From Gracilaria domingensis (taxonomy: Eukaryota > Rhodophyta > Florideophyceae > Gracilariales > Gracilariaceae), in NCBI GenBank assembly GCA_022539475.1, contig VCMS01000084.1, forward strand, positions 1 through 64,000: 64,000 bases of DNA, given 5' to 3'. Position numbers and translations under genes: made by a program. Positions within the stretch are counted from its first letter, which is position 1, and each line of letters opens with the position of its first letter. Below, one piece after another: positions 52,525 to 63,927 of the stretch. The notes under the pieces were generated by a model. It saw nothing but the letters and a program-made list of their open reading frames with translations. It was not told the origin of the DNA and made no database searches.

Positions 52525-52841
52525 TGTAATAGAGTGAAGCTCACGCTCTATTAGAATAACAATGACAATGACTCTTTACAGGTCAGACCAGGACGCTGGC
52601 TGAACTATCACGAGAGCAACTGGAGTTGCAAATAGATTTTTTTTAATCCAGAAGCTACCAACTTGTCTATTAAGAAAGACACGCTCTAAGAATAAAAAAA
52701 AAAAGACCAGGACGCTCTGAACTATCACGAGAGCAACAGTGCACCTGTATAGAGGCTAATGGTGTAGTTGAATCCATGATCAAATACACACAAAACGTAG
52801 GTGTATTCTAATGACGACGTTCTATCTCTCATTATATTACA
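52525..52841 (-). repeat. gypsy-2 5' LTR with an extra, degraded duplicate block
   Basis: Compared with the 213-bp left LTR it has about 100 extra bases (about 52640-52736). These re-read the primer-site and LTR-start sequence with many dropped or run-on bases. To the right of it, homopolymer positions are also shortened. Ends are TGTAATAGAG and ATATTACA. Confidence 0.75.
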
Positions 52842-53639
52842 CGTGAATATCGATGTAATACACAATGTAGGCCACTGTTGTGATAGCAATCACTATATGA
52901 ATGACGCTCTGCAGCGCAATCGCCCTTATTGTCTTTCATCGCTCCGAGATCATGTCGATCAGGGCAAGAAATCACCATGGTACAAACACGGCAATGTAAA
53001 CGGCAATGATGAACCTCGGTTATTCCGAGGGATTGAGAGGGCAATTGTTGTCGACAAGGCTACAAACGGCCTCCCTGGTGGCGTCCGAAAGTTGTAAAGC
53101 GGACATGTTGGCCGCCATGGATGCGTGCTCATTGACTTCTCTGGCCACTCTTTGAGTCAGATGTGCAGCATTCGCTAAAGTTACTCGCGGGAGGAAATGT
53201 GTCCTGCAAGGCCAACCATGCCGTACTTTTGCCTTTTCGAGAGCGCGAGCTCGAGTGCTTCAGAAGCAAAACACAAACCCTGTAAGCGCCACTTGAAGCG
53301 GAAACACGTAGATGATTTGTTCAAATTCTTTTGCTAATTCGAATTTGCTCATATCATTGTGCACGACTTTGTACGCCAGGCGAGTACGACTCCAATCCAA
53401 GTTGGGCAAGAGAGAAGAGAAAATCAATGCTTTGACAGCGGTCGATCTCAAGCCCGGCAGCTTTTGGCTCCAATTGCGACGCATGTGCTCGGCGATCCCT
53501 AGTTCATAAACGCTCAAAGATATCTGCCGTTCGTGATTCTTGTGGACGCCATTTTTGAGGAAAACAGCGCAGGTGGTGACAGACCCAAGGAGACCGACAC
53601 AATAAATGCTCAAGAGTACCAGCCCAAAAGGGGCGACAA
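52842..53639 (-). other. Probable interior of a second Harbinger-related element
   Basis: On the minus strand this follows the shared 5' module. An AAAATGGCGTCCAC start context (about 53555) is followed by frames that break quickly. One open frame (LDWSRTRLAYKVVHNDMSKFELAKEFEQIIYV, about 53400-53300) has no family I recognise. No DDE motif is visible. Confidence 0.35.
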
Positions 53640-54390
53640 GTTAACGTAGCTCAGACGCCTGCTGAAACAAACAAGATAACACCAACATAGTAGAAACTTT
53701 TCGCTAACAAGAAGCGGGGAGAGTAATTAAACGAGATTGTGGTTCAGCGTTCGATGCTGGATATCAACACAACGACAGAATGCAGCGCCAACCTGACCAA
53801 CAAACCAAGGCTGTCGCCAAAACAGTAGAATGGCCAGGGCTAAAGCGTTTGGTCCTGTCGTCGATATCAAAATAAACCTAGTAACCAGGCAAGGTGACGA
53901 CAAGAAGAAAACCAGTGCAATGCGTACCACTGCCCACGTTCGTCCGAGAGAAAGGGGATGTAGATATGATCGCATTGTGCGGACGAGCACAATGGAGGAC
54001 AGCACAATGCGACTGTGTAGGCAAGCGCGGAAGACCGGGCCGCCGGAAATAAGGTAAATTAAGAGGAAAGGTTGATGGCAGGGAGAGGCACACTGCCTTG
54101 AGAGAAGATGGGACTGCCAAAGGAAAGAAAGTTCGTGACGACGGAAAGAGAGGTAGAAAGGCGAGAGAGGCAAGAATGGGAGAGGGGTCGTCGAGGGGAG
54201 AAGTGGTCAGCCCGAGTCGAAATAGCTGAGAACTGACTCGGGGTTATGTCTAAACTGATGACGCTTCGTATATCCTAAGTTCTAGCATGATCTTCTTGTT
54301 GTCCCAAAAACTTAACGTTTCTCACCTTTTCCATAGTAGGTAGTGATGCTAACGTACGATGCTTGTTATGCTAGCTGGTGGTTGGCCAGT
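53640..54390 (-). repeat. Harbinger-like element, 5' non-coding module (copy B)
   Basis: The minus strand matches 31268-32100 on the plus strand along its length, with many substitutions and small indels. It includes the CATCACTACCTACTAT segment (54336-54351) and the GCCCCTTTTGGGCTGG segment near 53620-53640. The two downstream bodies differ, so the module is shared by different elements or the body of one was replaced. Confidence 0.6.
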
Positions 54391-56168
54391 GGTGATATGT
54401 TGATATGTCCTAAGCCAATTTTGTAGGTTATATTCTTGTTGTTTATAATGCCATGATATTTGGTCCCAATATCTCATTATGTTAATCCGTTGTTCGCTAT
54501 TGTTCTCGTGGCACCTAATGACTCTCTCTCTGATCTGCTCAACTATTTAGGTCGCATCGGTATAAGCAGTAGCCTCAACATCATAAAAATAGTAGCAGTC
54601 ACACGGCGCGCCAATCATCCAGTAGCCGCTGCCCCACTACAAAACAGTTAAAGTCCCACAGCAAGCTCAGCAACAGTGTACCACAGCGCTTTCCTTCTTA
54701 TTTTTCGTTTACAGTGAAAGCGTCCATGCCGGTCCGTAGCAATACAAAGAATCAGCATCGCGAGAGGCGCAGCACCAGTACAGAGCCAGTGGTACCTTTT
54801 TCAGTTTCAGACACGCCGCGGCGCACGGAGCGCAATGTCGTCGCTCTCTGCTTTAGGCGCGGCGCGTGGCGTGGTGCGCGACTTAAGTGTTCTGGACCTC
54901 ATGCGCGCCGCATGGCGCGGCTCGTGATCTCATCGTGTTTAGGCGCACCGCAGCGCTTGGCGGGTGGCCCTTTCTTTGCTGCTGCGCCAAAGCGCGCGAC
55001 TTGATCATCTTTGGCGGCGCGCTGTGGCGCGCGGCGCGTAGCAGTAGGCGCAGACGGGGCGGCAGAAGAACGGAAGCAACGGGGGTGGCAGACGCACGGC
55101 AGCGAGCGCAGACGGGGCGGCGACGGGCGTAGGTCAGGGTGGAAGGTGAATTTATCTTCGGAGCGATCTCCGGAGATAAAAAATCTTTTGTCCGTGTCCA
55201 AGGGAGTGCGGGACACTCCCTTGGAACCGCCTTCACAATTCTCATTTAGCAGAACAGCAACCCTTCTGGCTTCGCTGTAAGGCTCTCGAAATCAGAATGC
55301 AAAACGACTGTCAGACGGAAGACGTGTCGAAGTGTGCCACGTGGGAGCTCTCAGACGTGTACTACTAGACTCCCCAACTGACGTGGACACGCGGCGGAAA
55401 CGCAGCAATCCCCGAATCTCCTGGCAAGCTCGCGCAAATCAGTTCGCAGTTCAAGTGGCTTGGAATAATCCCAAAATTTGCAATTCGCAGCTCTCCCTGT
55501 GCATCTATTTTCACACACGGAACTCGATAAATACGAATCTGACAGTGCCAGCTTTCCCACGTCGCCGCTCTGGCGCGCACATGTGCGTTCATCACCAACG
55601 ATGTAGTGCGTGTGCAACACAGTTGTGGGGGTTCAAGTTCGCATCCCGCTGTAATGCGTCTCTATATGTCTTTGTAGAATACTGCCAAGCAAAAATATGT
55701 CGTAAGTTTTTCAAAAAACTGTACAAACCCTATTTTCTGGGAACTCTTGTACAATAGAAAGCTTTTATTGCCAATTTTAAAACCAATGAAACCAAAACAG
55801 AGCCGCCTGGCTTGCGGTACCGTCGTACTCGTACTTTAGATTTCGTAAACAATCCTGTATCGTTTTAGTTCTACTCCGTCTACATTCGTGATCCTCTATG
55901 TTCAACCACAAGGTGCGGGCGAGCAAAAGAGCAGGCATGCAATCCACAAACACTAGCGCTTGAAGCCTTTTGTCCTCTTTAATTCAGGCTTTTATTGTCT
56001 GTCGTTTCCGCCTATGCAGGGTTTAACTTCTATGTTATCCACGACTATTCTGCTCGAACAGTCTTCCCCAAAACAGAACTGTCCACTTTTTCTTCCTTCA
56101 TTGCTACATAGGTGCGATGCTTTCGAATTTGTGTGATTCTTGTTGTGCATGAAATGCAATCTCCTCAT
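54391..56168. other. Gene-free stretch, partly CG-rich
   Basis: No supported gene. The segment 54830-55135 is rich in GGCGCGGCGC-like words, with long composition-driven frames on both strands. A double hairpin lies at 55153-55225. Confidence 0.5.
55153..55225. repeat. Double hairpin
   Basis: TATCTTCGGAG/CTCCGGAGATA (55153-55163 / 55168-55178, one mismatch) is followed by a perfect 12-bp stem TCCAAGGGAGTG/CACTCCCTTGGA (55197-55208 / 55214-55225). Confidence 0.75.
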
Positions 56169-56383
56169 TGTAACACAGAAGACAGCCTACAAGCCATCGT
56201 GACGCCTGATCACCGTCCGTGGCTTGTAGCTCACGTGCTGCGAGCCAGCACAAGACAGTAGACAGCTTGTAGCATAGTCGTAGATATCTCTAGACTTCTA
56301 CAAGATCTGTATTAAAGGAGCGTGAGCAGGCCTTCCCCTCCATCGGAGAAGGCCAGACTTCACTCAACCATCTCTTCATTACA
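56169..56383 (+). repeat. Solo LTR of the TRIM-like family
   Basis: Ends are TGTAACACAG and CTTCATTACA. It matches LTR A of the element at 45337 in inverse orientation, with clear divergence. The target duplication CTCAT at 56164-56168 and 56384-56388 is perfect. Confidence 0.85.
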
Positions 56384-56772
56384 CTCATACATACCCGACT
56401 ATCTCTTGGTCATACGCTTCAATAGTACACGTGGCCATAATTTCTCATACATACACATGCCGTCTGTAAGCAAGCCCGAACTATATCAAATGTCGCTGTA
56501 ATCAACGCCAGCTTCAAACGCCTGACAGTCTTTCAGCACACTTTTGAGCAATCAATCCGTTGGGATGACCCCATACTCTGTCGAAGTGTTGGGTCACGGT
56601 GACGACGGGTTCTACGTAGGCTCGGTGTCTTTCATTCGAAGCACTGCCATCAACGTCGTTGCTAAGCGTTGCGAAGGGAGCACATATACATCGCGCGCAC
56701 ATAGGCCGATTTGCATCTCTATCGCCATGTTTCTGCCCGTCTCCAAGTGAACACCCGCCTTTGCTCGAGAAC
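56384..56772. other. Gene-free stretch upstream of the cysteine-rich gene
   Basis: No gene is visible; it probably holds the promoter of the following pseudogene. No clear TATA box was found. Confidence 0.4.
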
Positions 56773-58736
56773 ATGAGCCCTCATCTCCAACCTGCAGCGC
56801 TTTTTGCCGCTGTCTCCGTTACCATTCTGTCTGTCCTCGCCGCTGTGCTTATCCCCGCCGAAGCAGCCACTCAGTTACCCATCATCCCACCGATACAGGC
56901 CGCTCCTGTGCCGTCGGCGAATTCGAAAACGGAAACGCCTGTGAACCATGCCCCCCAGGAACGTTTCAGGATCAGCCTAACCAGTTCTTTTGTAAGCCAT
57001 GTGAGAGGGGAAACTTTTCTCCACCTAGAATCGATCGATCGCCATATACTCCCACCACGTTTTGTACCGCATGTGGCTTTCTTTCCTTCCAAGATCAACC
57101 GGGGCAGTCGTTTTGTAAGACGTGCCCACCAAATTCAATACCAAATCAAAGGGTTACCGAACCAAATGTAGAGTGCAACACGTGTGAACCTCCTTTATTC
57201 TCGAGTTTCGGACAATGTGCCATCTGTGAGGAAGGCAAATTTCTATCTACCGATCAGTCTGGGACAAGAACGTGTTCAAGATGCCCAAACGGTACTTTTA
57301 CCAGTACTGCCAATCAGACCATATGTCAAACATGTCCGATCGGTTCCGCTCCTCGTTCTGCGCTTGTGAATTGTGCAGGCCAGGTACATTTGGTCTAGCG
57401 ACAGAATCAGGTACATTTGGTACGGCTACAGCATGCGAGCGCTGCCCTACAGATTTCTTCCAACCAAATGTCGGTGCCACAGAATGCCTTCCTTAGCCCA
57501 GATCAGGCCTACATCTTGGTCCGATGCTAGAAGCATCCGATGCGCTTTTTGTTTTGAGAACGATCAAACTATTGTATGTCCAGCCGGCCAGTTTTTATCA
57601 AATGGACGATGTGAGAACTGCCCAAGCGGGTCTGTCTCTCCAGGAGGTACAGTTACGTCATGTTTCGAATGCGTACCACCATCATTTGTAGATGAGCCAG
57701 GCTTGTCTTGTCTTTGTCCTCCGGAGTTCGGAAAGTAATGGAAACTGATACTTTTGCCGCATCGGCGATGTCAACTATGTCTGAAAGAGGTATAAGCATG
57801 GTGTTTCGTGTGAAGTCTTCCCCTTTATCGTGATGCAGCATTTTCAAATGCTCATGCAAACCTGGAGAACGGTCAATGAGAAAGTTGTGAGTGATGCCCA
57901 GATGGAATCGCCCAGGAATCGGACTGTGCTTTCTGTCCTTTGCGTTTGCGGTTAATCCTGAGTCCGGTCGATGTGAATTCTGTACCAGGCTATGAGGCGG
58001 AAATACGTTAATGAAACATGTGAATGTCCACCGGACTTTTTCTTCCTTCCTCGCGCCAGTCAGTGTATATGCATGAAATGGGATCTGCTAAGTTCCTTTT
58101 CTTGGAAGATGTGTCGACAGATGCAATGGAGAATCTCCACCGCCTCTTTTTTCATTCTTTGACGGAAGGGATGCGTAAGATGTGAGAATGGATTACAGCG
58201 GTGAATGGAAGATGTTTCCGTTGTCATGTCCTACAGGTTTGGTTCTGAGAGCTGATACTGGCCGATGTGAATGCCCGCAACTCACTTTGGAAGATGGAAG
58301 TTGTGCAGATTGTGATGGAGATGCCGGTTTTGTCTTTCACGAGACGCTCAGGAAATGCGTCTGTCAATTCGGCCTCACATTTCAGAACGGGGCATGTGTG
58401 GAATGTGAACCTGGCTTCAATACAGATTTGATGGGTAATTGTGTACCCTGTGGGGCAAAACGATTTCGAGTTCCAGGTGAGCGTGAATGTCGCTTTTGTG
58501 AAGCAGCTGATCCTGACATTGTGGTGGCAACAGAGTGTCTTCCCAGACCGTGTGCGGAAGACGAATTTCGTGACGAGAGTGGCAGTTGTACAAGATGCGC
58601 AGCTGGGCAAAGATTGTTGAACAGGCGTTGTGTGGAATGTGAAGCGGGATCTGTTAGTTTGGGAGGAAGAACCCCATTCTGTGCCCAATGTTCGGATGAA
58701 AGTGCACCGAATGACGATAGAAGTATGTGCGTGTAG
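56773..58736 (+). pseudogene. Secreted cysteine-rich (GCC2/GCC3-like) protein, frame broken
   Basis: ATG 56773 starts a signal peptide (LFAAVSVTILSVLAAVLIPAEAA). The cysteine-rich part begins at once in another frame (CAVGEFENGNACEPCPPGTF, from about 56907) and runs to about 57390 with repeats such as CPPNSIPN, CEEGKF, CPNGTFTSTANQTICQTC. It then moves to a second frame (CRPGTFGLATESGTFG, to 57496), a third (CPAGQFLSNGRCENCPSGS, to 57738), decays, and ends with a clean frame 58182-58736 (CECPQLTLEDGSCADC, CVECEPGFNTDLMGNCVPC, CVECEAGSVSLGG). The CPxGxF/CxxC pattern is that of ephrin-receptor-like GCC2/GCC3 repeats, found in extracellular proteins. At least four frameshifts make it a pseudogene unless sequencing is poor. 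Function is unknown. Confidence 0.7.
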
Positions 58737-60227
58737 GATTCGTTTGGCTCTGAACTTATGAGCGGAAAACATCACCAAGTGCTGTGTTGGTCTAGACAGA
58801 GACAGGACGGCACTGCAGTCGCACGTGGACGCTCGCGGGGACGCTGCGCGGAAAGGAGGCGAAAGCAAGAAGAGCAGGCACAAAAGGTCTCAGGGGACTC
58901 TCCTGATGATGCCTCCGGACACTACGTGTAGCAGACTGCTGCTGTGTCCGGGTATTTATTGTGCCTGACTCAGGCAGATCACAGTGTTTCTCTGCCCAGG
59001 TGCGACCCACGAAGCGCGTGGGTAACCTACGCAATTCAGTTTACCAACTGATTTCGGTGATGGTGGAACTTCTCCACCTACCCGGTGCCTACACTGCGTA
59101 GCCATCAACATGCTGCAAGAATTAAGAATCTTTTTCCCGTTACATATATGGAAAACTTGTTGTAGAACGACAAACGCTTAGGATAAGCAAAAGTGGTTTA
59201 ACAATCACGTGATGTGTGCCACATGATCAAATCGTTTGGTGCTTTATAGCTCGCTAGTTGACGAGCTCTCGCTCAAAATCTTTATGTGTCGGTAGGTAGG
59301 GGCGACAAGATCCGGACATGGATCTCGTCGTGCTGATGGAGACCGTCCATCAGCACACACAACACTGAGCAAACGTTTGCTTTATCTGTGGATGAGATTG
59401 AGAAGTTGGCAAAAGAAATTATCCCGATACTGCTAACTCTCGCCGACACTTGCATGCGACTGGACCCGCATCTAAAGCCTCGCTCTTACGACCCCCAAAG
59501 CGGAGCATCTGTTGCTGGTCTTATAACTATTCTATTGCCTCAAAGTCCAGTGGGCAATATCGAAATTCTTGTTTTAACCCTCCCGCCAATTTCCAAGATT
59601 CACATTTGAGTCTGTACCAGAGTTTTGTAATGACTTGTTTCTTGTAGCGTCATATTTTGCCGACCAACTGACAAGAACGCGGTCAGCACTAGCCGCTTTG
59701 GGAGAACCAATATGCTAACTCTTCGGCTTGAGCTTCGGTTTCCCACTTCGACGAAAGGAATTATCTGCCCCAAGAGCAGATATACCAAAAATGGGCAACG
59801 CACTGGCCCGCATCTCCCCGGTTCTGATATTCACACATCTGTGTTCTACGTTCTGGCGATGTGGACGTAGCGAAATAATTGGACATAATTTGAAAAAATA
59901 CATTTACCCTACACAAGAGTAGAAATATTGGTGGTTGTTAAAGTGCCACGTGTGTTTGTGGGCACTTTGACTGCATATGACTAAATTTGAATAGCAATTT
60001 ACTGCATTTGCTAGTCAGTCAGTCATTATTCATTTCTTGTTCTCCCTTCCAGTCAGTCAGACAAATACGGGCCTCCTTGTTCCCGGAAAATCCAAACTTC
60101 TGTTAGGAACCTGTCAGAAACAGCAGTCACAGGAGGTCTGTCAAGTTGATCGGCTAACAGTTCTGCACGGTATTGACAGTGTCCAAATGGAGCAAACGAA
60201 AAGCATCATCAGAACTTTTCGAAACAT
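58737..60227. other. Gene-free stretch
   Basis: No supported gene. After the TAG at 58734 the same frame stays open for about 60 codons of Arg/Gln-rich sequence, without family character. A double hairpin lies at 59303-59356. Confidence 0.45.
59303..59356. repeat. Double hairpin
   Basis: CGACAAGATCC/GGATCTCGTCG (59303-59313 / 59320-59330, one mismatch) abuts a perfect 11-bp stem GTGCTGATGGA/TCCATCAGCAC (59330-59340 / 59346-59356). Confidence 0.75.
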
Positions 60228-60731
60228 TTAATTGAAAAACAAATGTTGACTTATTTTCGAGATGAAGTTTTGATAGCCAAGAACACTTCCGGGGGCCATA
60301 CCCCTAGGACACGGACACACACAACCAAACGGGTTTCCAATCGACACTGGAGAGTGTAAATTGTCAACTAGTCCATTTATTGCCAATCCACCTGCTCCAA
60401 GTTTATCCAACGTACATGACGGGAAAACCCCATTACCCAGCGACTCGAACTGGATAGACGCCGGCACACCCGAAATTTCATTATGCATCACAATGGCGCG
60501 ATGAGACACCACGAATCGGTCAGTACTTTTATGGTATGTGGCGTGATATAAGGAAGCTCCGGAAGGCGGCTTTGCGTCCATCAAAGTTCTGGAAAAGCAG
60601 TTGAGACGGCTGCCGTTCTCCAGAGTGCAGATAGGCTCAGCATCGTGCGTGCACGTGATTAGCTCGGCTGTCGAGAGCTGGAGCAGAGCAAGCACGAGGG
60701 TGGTGGTCGATAGGAGACTCGTCGATTTCAT
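60228..60731 (-). CDS. Small secreted protein, 167 aa
   Basis: The start is ATG 60731 (MKSTSLLSTTTLVLALLQLSTA), a typical signal peptide with likely cleavage before ELITC. The mature part of about 145 residues has eight cysteines or so (ITCTHDAEPICTLENGSRLNCFSR, PSCTLDKLG, FGCVCPCPRGMAPG), which suggests a disulfide-stabilised extracellular protein. It contains IVMHNEISGVPASIQFESLGNGVFPSC, which looks like beta-structure. No family is recognised. A TATAAAA box about 70 nt upstream and a TAA stop support a real, intact gene. It is single-exon and isolated. Confidence 0.65.
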   Translation of the reverse strand: MKSTSLLSTTTLVLALLQLSTAELITCTHDAEPICTLENGSRLNCFSRTLMDAKPPSGASLYHATYHKSTDRFVVSHRAIVMHNEISGVPASIQFESLGNGVFPSCTLDKLGAGGLAINGLVDNLHSPVSIGNPFGCVCPCPRGMAPGSVLGYQNFISKISQHLFFN

Positions 60732-60800
60732 GACAGCCAAAAGTTGATGGGGACAAGAGAGTTGTAGAACCGAGAAGCACTCGAGCTACCTGTTCGTGTC

Positions 60801-60809
60801 TTTTATAAT
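60801..60809 (-). promoter_or_regulatory. TATA box of the small secreted protein gene
   Basis: The minus strand reads ATTATAAAA about 70 nt before the ATG, which would leave a leader of roughly 40 nt. Confidence 0.5.
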
Positions 60810-60811
60810 GT

Positions 60812-62099
60812 TTGCTTCTTGGACTTCATTTCATTGTCTATCATGATATGCTGCCATCTGTTATTATCAGTCGACCACCAATATTACAACAGCCTGATGT
60901 ATACGCACCCAGGGTACATGTGTAATCGAAATCAACCGGCAGCGATTTGCTATCAAAATTCGTCTTCGCCCAGCCACAGGTCTACCATACCGTCGGATTC
61001 TGCGAGCCAGGTGCTCACCATCTGTGCCGCACATCCTTGTTTGCTCTACAGCCAACCTGTCGAGCAGCGTTCCTCACGTGAGTTCTGCTTCGTTATCTTA
61101 CTGTTCAATCTCGAGTGTTCATGTTTCTATGAAACCTTTCGTCTCCGTCATCAGAGGAGAGAGCCGATACACAATTGCATCAACTGAAGGTATGGGATGA
61201 GTCTTTCTGTCCAGTACTTTCTGAGCCACGTTAGCTGAGGTTGTGAACGCCTTGTTTGCCACAACTCTACGACAGCAATGCATACACGTAGTTGTGCTCC
61301 TTTGGAACAAAGCTCCATAGATCGATGTTTCTCGATCATTTGTAAAGTCATGACGACATCACAGCGTGATCCTTGAGACCTGGAGCAACCAACAACGTAC
61401 GGGCCAACAACCAATGATGTCAATCGGATTCTTCTGATTCTTAGCAATGTTTGTTTCGAAACTCTTGACTTAAAATGATACAGACATGGATAAGATATTG
61501 TGATATGGTGTTGGATCTCGTTGACGGAAACATCCCAAGCGGACATCATTAAATTCTAAAATTTTAAACTTGCATACGTACTGTGGTGCTTTAATCTGCA
61601 GATGGGGATTTGCTCCCTCCTGCTCGCCACACGCATTCGTCATGCCTTTGATGCCCAAACAAATCGGTTTCTGCGCTGATTAACAAATCTCGCGTCATTC
61701 TTTCTGTCAGAGCTCAGTCAGGCAGCTGTCGTGCTTATTAGACGACAACAACGACCGAGTTAAACTGCAAGTCATAAACTGCAAGTTATATGAGTCCTTA
61801 AGAGCATATCGAATTTTGAAGTTTGCACACAGAGCAGCAGCAGAAAACCTGTCAATAGTTTTCTTTGGTAACTCATTCTTTAGTCAAAACTGAAAACAGC
61901 TTCGATCGAGTGCGAAGAGACGCATATAACACAATGAGGTTGTATGAAAATCGATCTTCTCCAATTGACGCTCATCTTTTGTGGTTGTTGAACTGTCTAG
62001 CTATCTGTTCCCCTTGGTAGACCGTCCAACCAGCTGGCTGACAACTCATCACTGCCGAAAGCATGAGATACACGCCGAAATCAAACGCTCAATACAGGT
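60812..62099. other. Gene-free stretch
   Basis: Only short, unconvincing frames on both strands. No repeat or RNA gene is recognised. Confidence 0.5.
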
Positions 62100-62700
62100 T
62101 TCGAATAAAACGAAACGCTTTAAACCCGTTTTAAACGTATTTGAAACATTGAACGTCACGTTCAAAACTTGTTCAAAACATTACAGTGAATGTACATCAC
62201 TGTAATGGTGTGTTGTATTCCGCGCTGGCCGCTTGGACACGCCGCGTCAGCCCGCGCCACGCGCGCACGTGCGAGCGCGGACTGGTCTGCACCCCGGGGC
62301 GTGCGGCGGCTTCAAGGTGCCGCCGCGCGCTGCAACAGCGTGCACTCCGTACAACCGCGTGCCCATCTTCCCCGCCCATACGCAGCCGCCGCGCCCGCTC
62401 TACCCCCTTTAGCCCGCGCGCGCGACGCGTCCGACCGCCGACGCGCCCCCCCCGCCGCCCGCCCGAGCCCGCTGCCATGCAGGTGGCCGCCAACCAGCCC
62501 GCGCAGCCGTCCTTCCCCTCGCTCTCCGCGCCCACCGTGCCGCCCGCACCGCACCTCGAGCTCAAGCGCAGCGGCAGGCCTTCTTATTGGTTGATTTTAA
62601 AGTTGTTTTGGAACCTGTTTTTGAACGTTTTATAATAGTTAAAAACATTTAAAACGTTTTGAAAAAGTTTTGAACGTTTTAAAAGTTTTGTATACCGCTT
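62100..62700. mobile_element. Possible foldback element with a CG-rich core
   Basis: An A/T-rich left arm with repeated TTTAAAC/GTTTTAAAC words (62100-62175) and a right arm with AACGTTTTAAAA words (62625-62695) are roughly complementary. Next to the left arm lies a perfect stem CATTACAGTG/CACTGTAATG (62179-62188 / 62198-62207). Between them 62225-62575 is extremely CG-rich with sharp edges. Long frames on both strands there are composition effects, although a captured first exon is possible. Confidence 0.4.
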
Positions 62701-63830
62701 TGTATGCACGCCGATGACGGTGATCAAGAGTAATCCAGGCTTACAGCTTTCCATTTGTATTCATGCGCACACCAAAACTTTGACAGGTTGGAGTAGCTTA
62801 TTTTTATAATTCCAATCGTAGCCTTCTTCATAAATCCACGAAAGAGATGCACATTTGAGAAAATAAAAACACTTGTTGAACGATATGCTAGCAGCAGCAC
62901 GCAACAGCTCGAACATTGAATTCGTTCTCAATTGCTTTCGGATTCTACGTGACAAGCAACTACGTTTTTCGCCCAAACAAGTCAAATTTTTTCACAGAGG
63001 TGTGGAACGTTGTATTAACTCGCGGAGCTTGCAATTTGGTACCCATCGTTATGATATTTGTCAATAACAGATTTACTCAAACTTCTAATCACATATATGG
63101 CCCTGCTATCGACGTCTGAGAAACAGTCCACATTTAACTATAGAAGATCTGCCCTTTCTTCATGGCGTCCGGCATCTTCGATGATGTTCAATTCCATGCT
63201 ATGCGGAACGGCTTCGCAACCGGCATCGGAAAAGTGAACTTTGAAAATAGCAAAGTTGAAGTCGAATGACGTGTGCATCGGATACGACTTTGGCGTATCT
63301 GGAGAACTCCACGCGAAAGCAAAGGTCATCCCCTTGTTCAAAAGCTTTCGATTTTGATGGGTTCATATGTTTCCATCCTTGAATGCCTAGTCGACACACT
63401 CATAGGTGGGATCGCACATGCGGCATTACAACGATGAGCGTTTTGAGGGACGAAGACTGCGAAAAGATGCGAAGTTCCATTGGTGAGGAGAAAGCATGAT
63501 CAAAAGTACCCGAGAAGAAGCACATTCGTCCTCCAGGCGCTTGAGTGCAGCGACGGTACCTATGAGCTTCAGCTCGATACTATTTCGTCGCCTTTCGAGC
63601 ATGTAAGCTTTGCATGCAAAAGCGCGCAGCAATGCGAGGCAGGTGGAGGTGCCTGTTTCTCGCCATGACAGGAGCTCAAGCTGATACTCTTCGTTCATGG
63701 ACCAGGCTTGTAGTCGGAAGTCGGGAGGCACTTCATGATGCCACCGTAGAGAGATGCAGAGGATTCGTCCTACTTTTGTTGGTGCGGAAAGATAATGATT
63801 TTCGGACAAAGTATGAGAAGAAAACCAAAA
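62701..63830. other. Gene-free stretch
   Basis: No frame has recognisable family character. The 127-codon minus-strand frame at 63426-63809 (RILCISLRWHHEVPPDFRLQAW) is the longest but I cannot support it as a gene. Confidence 0.45.
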
Positions 63831-63927
63831 ACAGAGGCTCGAGCAAAGATCTAACGGATAATATCTGTCTTAGATCTTTGCTCAAGCCTCTGTTTGGGTC
63901 AGCAACAAATATTATTTGTTGCTGACC
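63831..63927. repeat. Double hairpin
   Basis: A 24-bp stem with one mismatch (63831-63854 / 63870-63893) is followed after 3 nt by a perfect 14-bp stem GGTCAGCAACAAAT/ATTTGTTGCTGACC (63897-63910 / 63914-63927). Confidence 0.85.

Larger units (their letters stand above)
47737..52841 (-). mobile_element. Ty3/gypsy retrotransposon gypsy-2
   Basis: Both LTRs are present (47737-47949 and 52525-52841), with gag, a -1 frameshift site and pol between them on the minus strand. The left flank is CGTTG and the right flank is CGTGAATATC, which fits a CGTTG duplication that lost one T. It is a different lineage from gypsy-1: short LTRs, a different primer site and a different gag. Pol carries frameshift, stop and active-site changes, so it is probably dead. 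Confidence 0.85.

Noticed and set aside
54887-55245. Overlapping 81-120-codon frames on both strands
   Set aside because: CG-rich low-complexity sequence with repeated GCGC words; no start context or family motif.
62186-62635. 149-codon Pro/Arg/Ala-rich frame and overlapping frames
   Set aside because: Several frames are open on both strands at once because of CG richness; no motif supports any of them.
63897-63927. Rho-independent terminator
   Set aside because: Hairpin without a T-run and in a eukaryotic context; better described as part of a double hairpin.
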